Shown one piece after another: positions 30,585 to 39,582 of a stretch of 64,000 bases of DNA (position 1 is the first letter of the stretch; every line of letters begins with the position of its first letter). The stretch comes from Nitzschia sp. DOCU1 (Eukaryota > Bacillariophyta > Bacillariophyceae > Bacillariales > Bacillariaceae). The stretch covers positions 868,001-932,000 of the forward strand of contig OX595996.1 of the NCBI GenBank assembly GCA_951394045.1. Reading direction: 5' to 3'. Made by a program: the position numbers and the translations under genes. Under the pieces are notes generated by a model. That model searched no databases. It was not told the DNA's origin and saw only the letters and a list, made by a program, of their open reading frames with translations.

Positions 30585-30624
30585 TTTGTTTGTTTGTTTG
30601 TTTGTTTGTTTGATTGATTGATTT
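30585..30624 (+). repeat. (GTTT)n/(GATT)n microsatellite
   Basis: About six GTTT repeats followed by three GATT repeats, about 75 bases before the start codon of the copper transporter, so probably in its 5' untranslated region. Confidence 0.9.
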
Positions 30625-30697
30625 CGAACGAGCCGTTCCTTTTCGGAGCGCCAGAGACGTTTGAGAATCCCAGAGTTCCTTTGAAACCAAGAACAAA

Positions 30698-31387
30698 ATG
30701 TTGAAATTGTCCGCCGTTCAAAAACTGGTAGCCTTGGTTGGCATGGGACTGACAAGTTTGCTACTCGCCATTCATCAAAGCAGTGGTTCTGCCTCTTCTA
30801 CAACACAAGGCAAGGACGCCTCCGCCGAGAATTCTACTACGAATGATGACATGTCAAGCTTTTGCCAAGGCATGTTCATGGTCATGTCCATGAGTGGATT
30901 TCAGTGGTCCTTGACAGGCCATGGAGATTGCTTGTCTTACTTTGCACCCGCCTGGAAATTGGATGGTCGAGGAAAATTTCAAGGTGCCATGGTGTATACC
31001 TTTCTTCTCGCGATTGTGGCAGAAGGATCTCATGCGTTTCCCGTACTCCTTCGGCCATATCTACCCAAACGACTGGAACATTTGACAAACTCGTTATTTT
31101 ACGGTATGCAGCGATTCATGACCTATATCATCATGTTGATTGCCATGCTGTATAGCTGGGAATTATTGATTTCGGTCTTGATGGGTCTCATGGTGGGACG
31201 ATTACTCTTTCCTAATGTGACTCGGAGAGAATGGCGTCGCCAAGCCCGTCGCAGTCCTACCGCTGCTGCGGCAGCATCTGGACTTGCGACTCTAGCAACT
31301 ACACCTGTAGATGATCTCGAACCACCACAACCACAAGAAGATGACGCTCCACTGGATGGTGCAGCAGCAGTACGTCGACGACGCTAG
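30698..31387 (+). CDS. Ctr-type copper transporter
   Basis: 229 aa, no intron. Ctr proteins are trimeric high-affinity Cu(I) importers with three membrane segments. Visible here are a first hydrophobic segment at about 8-25, a Met-rich stretch (GMFMVMSMS, about 58-66), a membrane segment around FQGAMVYTFLLAIVAEG, and a pair containing MLIAM (the MxxxM of transmembrane segment 2) and GLMVG (the GxxxG of segment 3). The tail is rich in Arg, Ala and Pro. The start is the first ATG after the GTTT tract, and the context AAAATG is typical. The stop lies 13 bases from the convergent potassium-channel gene. Plasma membrane location is inferred; an internal membrane is also possible. Confidence 0.85.
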   Translation: MLKLSAVQKLVALVGMGLTSLLLAIHQSSGSASSTTQGKDASAENSTTNDDMSSFCQGMFMVMSMSGFQWSLTGHGDCLSYFAPAWKLDGRGKFQGAMVYTFLLAIVAEGSHAFPVLLRPYLPKRLEHLTNSLFYGMQRFMTYIIMLIAMLYSWELLISVLMGLMVGRLLFPNVTRREWRRQARRSPTAAAAASGLATLATTPVDDLEPPQPQEDDAPLDGAAAVRRRR

Positions 31388-31400
31388 CTGACTAGCTAGA

Positions 31401-33038
31401 TCAAAAGCTACCGCAGTTACCGTCTTCGTCAAACAGTCGATACTTGCGCAATATCGACTGGAGTTGCCGTTGATTTTCCTTGATGTTGTAAACACATGCT
31501 ACCAGCTCTTTCAAGTCTTCTTTGTCCATAATGACAACCGACGAGTCGCTTCCTCGAAGATGAGTATTATACGTGCCAGCGGAAACATGTTGGCGACGTA
31601 ACAACACTGTCTCTTCGTGAATGGCAAGGTCGGTCTCTTCTTCCTTTGTTTCGGATCGGGTCGAAAACAAGGCGGCACCGTTGTCGTCGTCATTGTCATC
31701 TTCATTGTTCAAATCCTCAAATCCTTTGACCTGCTTCAGTTCGTGGGACCATAAATCGGAAAAGACAGAAACCGGAAACGCAATTACCAAAACACCCATT
31801 AACATGGCACAGCAAGCCACCCACTTGCCCCCAGTAGAAGTAGGATAATAATCTAGGCAGCCACAAAACAGTACACGCCGTGTGAGAACCGAGCACTATA
31901 CGCATCGTCCTATACGAAATATAGGCATACCTCCATATCCAACCGTCGTAGCTGTCACCATGAACCACCAAAAGGCTTCCGGAATGGAACGAAACGGTGT
32001 TGGCTCCAAGGTATAACCATCCGCTGCCAGTCGAACAAATAAAAAGGTGCCACTCGCTTCATGATATTGCCAAGTGCCCTTTTCTAACCAATAAATCATA
32101 CTCCCGAAAAAGGCTCCGCCAAAGGCCAAAATCAAAATCAGCAATCGAAGATAATTCAATGATTTTGCCATGACATTGGTCAGTGTCACAAAGAGTGCAT
32201 TGTACTGTCCTAATCGTACCAGTTGAAAAATCCGACTGATTCGTAGTAGCCGTAAACTGACAAAACTCGTGGGTAAATTCTCCAAATAGTACGGAAAAAT
32301 TGCCAAGGCATCAATCAAAGTACTCGGGGATGTCAAATAGCCCAGCCATTGCAATGCTTGTCGTGAGGGATTGGGATCGGGATTTTCTGGTACATACATT
32401 AGAACCCGAACTATCCATTCAACCGCAAAGAAATTCATGAGATAACGCAATGCTTGTAGAGTGAATCGTTGGGGCTCGGGTGGACACACGCAGTGAGGAC
32501 TCTCCGCATACGTCGAATTGACATTGTCATCATCTTCAAAGAAATATGTAACATTGCTGGTATGGGATAATAGTGTTGGCAGAATTCAATGAGTTCTTGA
32601 CATTTCAATAGTTTCATCGCGGCTTTGGTTCACTCACCCTCCGCATGTAATGCAGTTACTCGGCGTATACTGCCATGCCGCCATGGTTTGCATGACCATG
32701 ATAATATTGCAAGCAAAAATGGCAGACATGAGCAAGAAATAAAAAACAGCAGATAATACCGAGGTCTCGGGCTCGGTAATGACCAAAAATATGAGCCGTC
32801 TCAACGATGGGGTTTGATTAGAATTGGATCTTTCGCTCGGCAAAAAGTGGTTCATCATGCTGGCATGTCGCAACAGGCCTCTCTGCTGTCGTCCAGGACT
32901 GTTGCCTTGATGGTTCTTATAATTCATGAGAGGCGATTCCTCGTAAACTCCATTTTGGCGCCGAGAAGCGGCGCTTTGGTACGTGTTGAAGGTCGGAACT
33001 TCACGGTCGGTTTGCACGGATTCATCGTTCCTGGTCAT
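31401..33038 (-). CDS. Kv-type voltage-gated potassium channel
   Basis: Three exons, 33038-32638, 32556-31931 and 31852-31401; 1479 nt, 492 aa, all GT-AG. The second intron falls inside the selectivity filter codons: exon 2 ends TVGYG and exon 3 restores Asp, giving TVGYGD, the potassium signature. It has six membrane segments: S1 VLSAVFYFLLMSAIFACNI, a voltage sensor LRLLRISRIFQLVRLG with Arg at three-residue spacing, S5 LLILILAFGGAFFGSMIYW, the pore, and S6 MLMGVLVIAFPVSVF (PVS hinge as in Kv channels). The N-terminus is Ser/Asn-rich and the C-terminus acidic. An upstream in-frame TTG extension exists, but ATG 33038 is preferred. It would carry outward potassium current in the plasma membrane. 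Confidence 0.9.
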
Positions 33039-33592
33039 TGTGATGCTCTTGGATGCCAAACGATTTGCCAGCAAACAGAAATACGACCAAAGGAATCCTG
33101 AACCGAGCTCGTGCTGAAACAACTGGCAACACTTTCTGATCTAGCGGTATGAGAAGGATGGTGAAAGGAGTCGACAACAATCCAAAATAGAACAAGTCCA
33201 GTTTTGTCGAAGTATCGGTGGTGGTGGCATGAAATCTTTTCTCGCGGATGTCACATATGTAGGGCAACGCAGGCCCGCGAGAACAGGGCTTATTTGAAAT
33301 AATGCCCGACAACAATCGCTCGGGCAGGCGCGAATTAACAGATCGATTCTCCTAGCAAACCATAAATTGCGACAAATGTGATTTAAGTACCGTGAAAAAA
33401 TACCTTCAATTCCGTATAATGTATATAAGTCTCGAGCTCGCTGAACCTCACTTCAACGCCCACATAATTGGAGTGAAAGAAAGTTCCGCAAGACGCAACG
33501 CTTTGGGCATACGGTGAAAGCTTTTTAGTTGAGGATTTGACGACAACAACACACAAAAGCTTTCACGTCCAAGATTGTCGATTTTGCCAACC
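33039..33592. promoter_or_regulatory. Divergent promoter region, potassium channel / hypothetical gene
   Basis: 554 bases between two divergent starts. No further gene seen. Confidence 0.5.
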
Positions 33593-35254
33593 ATGAGGCT
33601 TCGAATGGGATTGAATCGGCCTCCGCCATTAGCGAAGCGCCACCACCACGAAGAAGAATTGGAGTACGCCCACAACAATCTTTACAAGGCGACTCGGGGG
33701 AGGAGAGATTTGCCGTTGCCACCGAGGCCTCGTCATTCGCCATTCCGACCAGGGTATGATGACGAAGAATACGGAGGCTTTGCAGGTGGTCGTAAGCTAA
33801 AGGATAGCGTAACAGGCGAATATTTTGAGAATGATGATGCACTCCAAAGGGGACGGTACACGCCCACAGGGGGGTCACAACGGACAGCACGTTTTGGGAC
33901 ATCAGGGCTTCCTCCTAACTCCGACTGGTATGATCCAGAGGACAGTTTTCCCGGAAGAAATGAAATGGAAGATGATTACCGGGGAGGTTACGACTTCAGA
34001 GATGACGTCGATTCCATCGATACCCATGAAGGCAAGAGACGGCAACAACTTCGGCGCGCCAGAGCTCAGCCACGACAAGCGTCAATTCGATCATCTTCAC
34101 CTGGCGCGTCTTCGCTAAAGAAAATAACCAGATACGATTGGCAGCCTGTTAACAGCCGGAGGTCATCAGCCCGACAAAGAGATGCTGGGCGTTTGGTTGG
34201 GAGTACGATGGCAAGTACTATTGCCACCCAAGAAGAAGCTTGGGAGATAATGGAAAGCATGTCTTCCTTTTCGTGTCCAAGGGTCAACCCTCAACTGCTC
34301 CATGCAAAGCGAGTACCTGGATTGCCGCCCGGCTATCTCCAACGGAATGATGGTGTCGTTGTTTCCCTTCTAAGTTCAGTCGATTCGCGGAGGGGAGAAG
34401 AACGATATGCGGATGCTGAACCACTTCCGACCGAGGCAGCAGACGGTGTCGTAGAAGATCTTCGTGCTTTGGGTTATCACGTTGACGATAGAAATGGAAT
34501 TCTTGGAAGCAGCAGCGATTCCGGTGAGTTTTCTCGATACGGTGGAAGCCCTTCTTGGTCGTTGTCCACGGAAGCGTTGTCGCAGAAATCCAAGTCCTCT
34601 CGTGTGTCAAAGTCACGCATGGTTAAAAACAAATTCTTGAAGCAAAATGCCCAAGCACCTCCTGATTCCAGCTGTGGGGCTAGTGCCACTGGTGCAGGCA
34701 CAAAATCCACCTGTTCAAAGCAATCCAGAAGCAAACAAGGTACCTCAGTCAGCTCCAAAAACTCCAGACGAAGCCAAAAGCAGGTTAGTCTGTTGACGCT
34801 ATCCGAATTAAATAATTCCATCGTTGAAAGTGAATCGAATGGGAATACGGACACAGACGCCTCTACAGACATTGCCGATGGATCGACGCTCACCTCAATA
34901 CCTACTCTTGAGCCTCCGAAGGCAGGCACCGTTGTGGTAGATATTCAGAATACAAACCTAGTGTCTGAGAAAAGCGACGAACCTCAAAATGTGGAAGACA
35001 ATCCACAGCACCCGGCAAAACGAGTGGGATTCTCTGGAGAGTATCCTGAAATGACAAAGACTGGGGAGCGTGTCCCGGAGCTTGTCGTGAACAACGACGG
35101 AGTTAAAACGGTTGTATCGGATCTCTCAAACCAACGATCGTTCGACATGGAGTCGTTCGCCTACAATAACCAACAGGATCCTTTCAGTCTCTTTTTCGAC
35201 AGGCTACTTTACGGCTGCCGCATTGCGGCCTTCCCATCGTCAAAGATGCATTAA
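33593..35254 (+). CDS. Hypothetical disordered protein
   Basis: 553 aa from ATG 33593, single exon. I do not recognise a family. The N-terminal 200 residues are rich in Arg, Pro, Gly, Asp and Tyr (PLPPRPRHSPFRPGYDDEEYGG), the middle has a helical RINPQL-like patch (about 220-280), and the rest is Ser/Thr/Lys-rich and low complexity. Near the end a more conserved-looking stretch, KRVGFSGEYPEM followed by VVNNDGVKTVVSDL, could be a short docking motif. No membrane segment or signal peptide is apparent. An intracellular scaffold or regulatory role is possible but unsupported. The stop is 56 bases from the convergent stop of the next gene. Confidence 0.7.
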   Translation: MRLRMGLNRPPPLAKRHHHEEELEYAHNNLYKATRGRRDLPLPPRPRHSPFRPGYDDEEYGGFAGGRKLKDSVTGEYFENDDALQRGRYTPTGGSQRTARFGTSGLPPNSDWYDPEDSFPGRNEMEDDYRGGYDFRDDVDSIDTHEGKRRQQLRRARAQPRQASIRSSSPGASSLKKITRYDWQPVNSRRSSARQRDAGRLVGSTMASTIATQEEAWEIMESMSSFSCPRVNPQLLHAKRVPGLPPGYLQRNDGVVVSLLSSVDSRRGEERYADAEPLPTEAADGVVEDLRALGYHVDDRNGILGSSSDSGEFSRYGGSPSWSLSTEALSQKSKSSRVSKSRMVKNKFLKQNAQAPPDSSCGASATGAGTKSTCSKQSRSKQGTSVSSKNSRRSQKQVSLLTLSELNNSIVESESNGNTDTDASTDIADGSTLTSIPTLEPPKAGTVVVDIQNTNLVSEKSDEPQNVEDNPQHPAKRVGFSGEYPEMTKTGERVPELVVNNDGVKTVVSDLSNQRSFDMESFAYNNQQDPFSLFFDRLLYGCRIAAFPSSKMH

Positions 35255-35310
35255 CGAAAGACTTTGTTACCACTACTAGCTTATCGTCTTTTTAGCGCAC
35301 AATTTGCTCT

Positions 35311-36981
35311 CTATTGCACAACTAGTGCCGTTGCAATTTCTTTGCAAGATGAACGCGTCGGTCGTACCCGACGCTTCATATCTATCAGTGCCCCTCGAAG
35401 TTCCTGTGCTGCCGGATATGACATGTCGCGTGGGACGCCCACTCTTGCCCTTAGGTAGTCTAGGCAATCCGCAAGCGCTCGTTTAGTCTCGTCGTCAAGA
35501 GCTTCGGTTGAGGCATCTAGAAGCTTGTACGTTGAATTCTCGCTTGTTGATGTTGTGAATGGCGTCCAGATGCCGTTCGGTTTCTTTTGCAGCAAGGAGT
35601 TGGCAACTTGGCGAAGCAGCAGATCAAGCGCCGGGATAATTTCGCCGTTGGGAGTGGCCGCCGGATCCGCCAATGGAGCGGATGCCGCTGGGAGACCCGC
35701 AACCCCAGCACCTCGGGCACTAAACGCTACAATCTTTTGATTGCCTTGAATTAACTTGGTCGCTGCCTCTAGCGCCGCGTTTTTGGAGTCGTACCATTGC
35801 CAACCCGGCTCCACCCAGTTGCTCGTTCCATCACCGGCCGGCCAACTGTCAATTGCTGCCTGAGTTTCTTCGCATGCCCCAGCTTCGGACACGCATTCAG
35901 CAGCTAGTTGAGGGGGCAAGGCACGGCTGTGAGTATAGTAGTCGGATTTGGTGGCCTGATATGACGGTCTCGATTCCATTGCCTCTAGCCACTTGACTAA
36001 ATTGGGATACCTTTTCGGGTCACGCAGATATTCTGCGCCTCTGAAAAATGTCAAGGAAGCAAGCTGACGTTCCACAAAGGGGATGAATCGGATGTCTACC
36101 ACGGAAATATCCTTGCCCAAGAAATAAGGTCCTGATGGATCTTCTGCCAGCGCATCCTCAACTTCTTGCCAATGCTGCAAAAATAGTGTTTTGTATTCTT
36201 CGGGTCGACGGACCCCAGTCAACCACCACATCCAACGCGCGTAGAGGCGTCTCTCTAATGACTCTCTACCATTATCACAAAGCTCTCGAATGCGGTCTTC
36301 TCGACGACTGGGTCGCAAGGTGGGAGTTTTCGCCGAAGGAAGGGTTTCTGACAATCGATCCAATTCGTCGATAATGTCATTGGATTCTCGAACGATTCGT
36401 TCCCCATTATTTTCTCGAAAGATGGCACATGGCAAATTTCCGTTCGGTTGCAACTTGAGAAATTCTGACGGTTTCCCTTGTCCATAACATCGCATGTCGA
36501 TTTTTATGACTTGATAGGGAATCTGTTTTTCTTCCAGAGCAATCCATACTTTTTGGCAGTACGGACACCAAGCCGCCGAGTCTCGATACAAGGTGACCAC
36601 AGGCTCCTTGGATCGACCAAATAATCGGACTGTTGCCGCAGCGGAAGGTCCATTAGAGATACTCGTGGTCGGTAGCCGATCTTGCAATTCTTGCCACGTT
36701 GGTATCTTGTCTTGAAGTGTGTCACAAAATGCCTCGACTTGGACAGTGGGCATGCCCTTGACGTTGGACTTTACGGCATTGGCGACCTGGGAGAGATAGC
36801 GAGGTTCCAAGGAACGCAAAATGTCTCCCAACAAGTGCTGACTTCCACCTGCCATGCCTTGACCGTCGACAAACAGTTGTGACGACGACGACGACCGCCA
36901 TGGTTGCCGATGATCTACGGCTGGCGCAAACGCGTGGCAAGATACCAACAAGAGACTCCAAAGCCGAATCCACGTAGCCAT
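35311..36981 (-). CDS. Plastid-targeted glutathione S-transferase-like protein
   Basis: 556 aa from ATG 36981, single exon. The presequence has a hydrophobic signal (MATWIRLWSLLLVSC) followed by HAFAP, the diatom bipartite plastid-targeting motif with Phe at +1. A thioredoxin-fold N-terminal GST domain begins at AAWCPYCQKVWIALEE, a CPYC glutaredoxin-like active site, with cis-Pro region LQPNGNLPC. The GST C-terminal helical domain follows (RRLYARWMWWLTG, about 260-350). A C-terminal extension of about 170 residues is unlike ordinary GSTs. An open in-frame extension upstream of 36981 lacks targeting character, so the chosen start is favoured. Thiol transfer or redox function in the plastid is inferred. 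Head to head with NOL9 across 444 bases. Confidence 0.8.
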   Translation of the reverse strand: MATWIRLWSLLLVSCHAFAPAVDHRQPWRSSSSSQLFVDGQGMAGGSQHLLGDILRSLEPRYLSQVANAVKSNVKGMPTVQVEAFCDTLQDKIPTWQELQDRLPTTSISNGPSAAATVRLFGRSKEPVVTLYRDSAAWCPYCQKVWIALEEKQIPYQVIKIDMRCYGQGKPSEFLKLQPNGNLPCAIFRENNGERIVRESNDIIDELDRLSETLPSAKTPTLRPSRREDRIRELCDNGRESLERRLYARWMWWLTGVRRPEEYKTLFLQHWQEVEDALAEDPSGPYFLGKDISVVDIRFIPFVERQLASLTFFRGAEYLRDPKRYPNLVKWLEAMESRPSYQATKSDYYTHSRALPPQLAAECVSEAGACEETQAAIDSWPAGDGTSNWVEPGWQWYDSKNAALEAATKLIQGNQKIVAFSARGAGVAGLPAASAPLADPAATPNGEIIPALDLLLRQVANSLLQKKPNGIWTPFTTSTSENSTYKLLDASTEALDDETKRALADCLDYLRARVGVPRDMSYPAAQELRGALIDMKRRVRPTRSSCKEIATALVVQ

Positions 36982-37425
36982 TATTGTGTAGGAATGCTTC
37001 CTGTGTGTAAGTAGCGGCGGTGACTTAAGGAAAGAAAGCTTCTCGAGGAAAAAGCTTTGGTCATCGTCGTCGCCCTTTCCCAACACGGAAAATCGCAAGC
37101 CCTTTTGACGAGACAAACGGATGAGATGGCAATGACGTGGTTTCCGGGTCCTCTCTGCTGTATCTTCGTGCCACCATGAATGAAACGTGACTCGGAAATC
37201 GTTAAAGTCGGAGAGATCGATTGGATAGCTCGCGCGGGCGCATCTTGGAGGTCCATTCATTTTTTGGTGGTGCGATTGGATATCGACCAGCATCGGACCC
37301 CCATGGCGGCACATCTTTCGGCCCCTCTTGACTTGTAATCGAATGCTACCTTCCATCGGAAAGCAGGTTTCTGGGATATCAAGAGTCATGATGTGAAAGG
37401 CCGTCAAAGTAGGCTAGAATTGAAC
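36982..37425. promoter_or_regulatory. Bidirectional promoter region, GST-like / NOL9-like
   Basis: 444 bases separate the two ATGs of divergent genes. No other gene. Open minus-strand frame here is the extension rejected for the GST start. Confidence 0.55.
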
Positions 37426-39339
37426 ATGGAAGAAAATCATGATATCGACACCAAGGAGGTTTTGGCTGTCACCGGATCCTTTGACAATTCGAACGACGAC
37501 GAAGCTGAGCACGATGTGGCGGAGGACGACGAACCGAGAGGCACCAAACGGCCTCTCCAAGAAGCCGGTGTAGACGATCGTCAGGATCTTGGCTCCAAGA
37601 CAACGAAGGATTATCTTCCAGAAGGAGTTACAATTTCATGGAAGGACAATTGCGATTTAATCGCCACGATCAAGTCTGACGAATCAGGTGCAGTCAATGA
37701 GTCTGATGAGAGAGGAATGGAACCGCAAATCTGCATCATTGGACGCGCACGATTGCGTTGCTTGGATGGAATGGTGGAAGTACTCGGACATGTATTGACT
37801 CCTGAATCGAGTGAAATTGCCATTGATAGCCCGTTCTGGTCCAGCTGGCTGACTATTTTCGCCCCGACGACGGCGACAACCACAACAGCAAAAATACAGA
37901 TTTCATCGATTCGAGGGTCTCCCAGCTTTCGTTTGGTTCCACCTAGCCGCCCAACGGTTATTCCGCCGTCTTGGAAGACATCGGTGGAAAGCATCTGTCA
38001 GAATTTTGCCAAGGCGCCGCCACCCGCCCGCGATTCGATTGAACCCGACGCGCCCTACCATCACCCCAGCGACCAAATAGTAGTGATTTGTGGGGCCAAA
38101 GGAGTGGGAAAGAGCACATTCTTGAGATATTTAAACAATCGGCTTCTTCAATCCTGTCCTTGTGGCCATCCTGCAGCTGTTGCCATTCTCGATGCAGATG
38201 TCGGTCAGCCTGAACTTGCTCCACCAGGCATGCTGCGATTAAGCTTGCAACGACAACCCTTACTACAGCCCCCATACAGGAATTTGTGCGACAATACGAA
38301 TGAATCCTTTGAACACATCAGCGCCATCTTCTATGGAGCAGTCACCTCCAAAGTTGATCCGACACGGTACATTGATGCAGTGCAACAGTTGATTCAGGAC
38401 TATCGTGACTACTTGGCAAAAAGCAATGTCACTATTCCACTCTTGATTAATCTGGATGGATGGATCAAAGGCATGGGCTATGAAATTCTAACAACTCTGA
38501 TCACCAGCCTCAAACCGTCCCATGTATGTCAGCTTTTGGGTGATACCAAAGCCAAGACCTTTGATTTGTCACACCTGGTCGCTTCTCCGGCAAGCGTCGA
38601 TGACAACGGCGAAGCGGGACCCGAGACGGTTCCAACGGAATCAACGCAACTCTTCTTCTTGGATGTCTGTACGAAACATGTGACGCCATGTACTATTCCA
38701 GCGTTGACACTGCGATCGCTTCGGTTGGCGGCATACTTTGGACCACACCTGTTGGATCTATGGGATTCACTTGCATTTCTTCCTGCCAAACAGTTGCAAA
38801 CAGGGTGGTCCGGGGATGATGAATGTAATCTGGCGCGCTATCTGGCTCAAGAACGCCCCTATTGCGTTTCAGTGGACGCTATTCGTTGTAGCCACTCGAA
38901 TGAAGATATTTTAGCGGAATGGCACGGGAAAGAAGGAAATACACAACTGCTGAAAGCGTTAAACGGGGGTCTAGTGGGGCTTTGCAGCGACCACCGAAGC
39001 AAATGCCTCGGCTTTGGGATTGTTCGGAGCATCGATTGGAAGAAGCGACTCTTGTACATCTTAACGCCCGTCACACCAAGTCAACTCTCCAACGTCGGCA
39101 CACTCATAGGCGGCAACATTCCTCTTCCTCTACCTCTTGCATTTAGAGGAGCGCACGCTGAATCTTTCCCCTACATGACAACTGTGGATACAACAATGGC
39201 AACCGATGATGCGACAGAGGGTGGCACTTCCAATACCAAACAGATTTTGGGTTCTGTACCGATGAAGAGTCGCAACAATATAGGCCGTCGCGGTTTCACG
39301 GGTGGGGCGGGCGGAGGGCAGCAGGGTGGTGGGAAATGA
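37426..39339 (+). CDS. NOL9/GRC3-like polynucleotide 5'-hydroxyl kinase
   Basis: 637 aa, single exon, close to yeast Grc3 in length. The acidic N-terminus is followed by an N-terminal domain and a P-loop GAKGVGKST at about 222-230, then AILDADVGQPELAPPG, the characteristic CLP1/Grc3 clasp-Walker B region, and LINLDGWIKGMGYEIL. This family phosphorylates the 5' end of pre-rRNA during ITS2 processing in the nucleolus. The C-terminus ends in a Gly-rich tail GRRGFTGGAGGGQQGGG. The first in-frame ATG is taken; an upstream GTG only adds eleven residues. The 3' half is duplicated as a broken inverted copy at 11206-12010. Confidence 0.88.
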   Translation: MEENHDIDTKEVLAVTGSFDNSNDDEAEHDVAEDDEPRGTKRPLQEAGVDDRQDLGSKTTKDYLPEGVTISWKDNCDLIATIKSDESGAVNESDERGMEPQICIIGRARLRCLDGMVEVLGHVLTPESSEIAIDSPFWSSWLTIFAPTTATTTTAKIQISSIRGSPSFRLVPPSRPTVIPPSWKTSVESICQNFAKAPPPARDSIEPDAPYHHPSDQIVVICGAKGVGKSTFLRYLNNRLLQSCPCGHPAAVAILDADVGQPELAPPGMLRLSLQRQPLLQPPYRNLCDNTNESFEHISAIFYGAVTSKVDPTRYIDAVQQLIQDYRDYLAKSNVTIPLLINLDGWIKGMGYEILTTLITSLKPSHVCQLLGDTKAKTFDLSHLVASPASVDDNGEAGPETVPTESTQLFFLDVCTKHVTPCTIPALTLRSLRLAAYFGPHLLDLWDSLAFLPAKQLQTGWSGDDECNLARYLAQERPYCVSVDAIRCSHSNEDILAEWHGKEGNTQLLKALNGGLVGLCSDHRSKCLGFGIVRSIDWKKRLLYILTPVTPSQLSNVGTLIGGNIPLPLPLAFRGAHAESFPYMTTVDTTMATDDATEGGTSNTKQILGSVPMKSRNNIGRRGFTGGAGGGQQGGGK

Positions 39340-39582
39340 AGATCAAAAGTCTCAAAATGCGCACACTACTTGGATGCGATGAGAATACGTGGAATGTACA
39401 ACAATCGATTGAAAAGCAGAGAGGCCAGGAGAAAGTTGTATTGCAAGTCATGGCTTATCGTTTGCTTGGAGCAGTATATAATTTTACACATGTAACTACG
39501 AATTTCGCCCATTGTTCACGGCCGTCTTCTTCAATGACAGAAGCTGATGATATTGATGGTTGGATGATTCATGTCTCTTTGT

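Noticed and set aside
36982..37407. N-terminal extension of the GST-like gene
   Set aside because: Would bury the signal peptide and HAFAP plastid motif in the interior of the protein.
37393..37425. Upstream start for the NOL9-like kinase
   Set aside because: The codon is GTG and the first ATG at 37426 gives normal family length.
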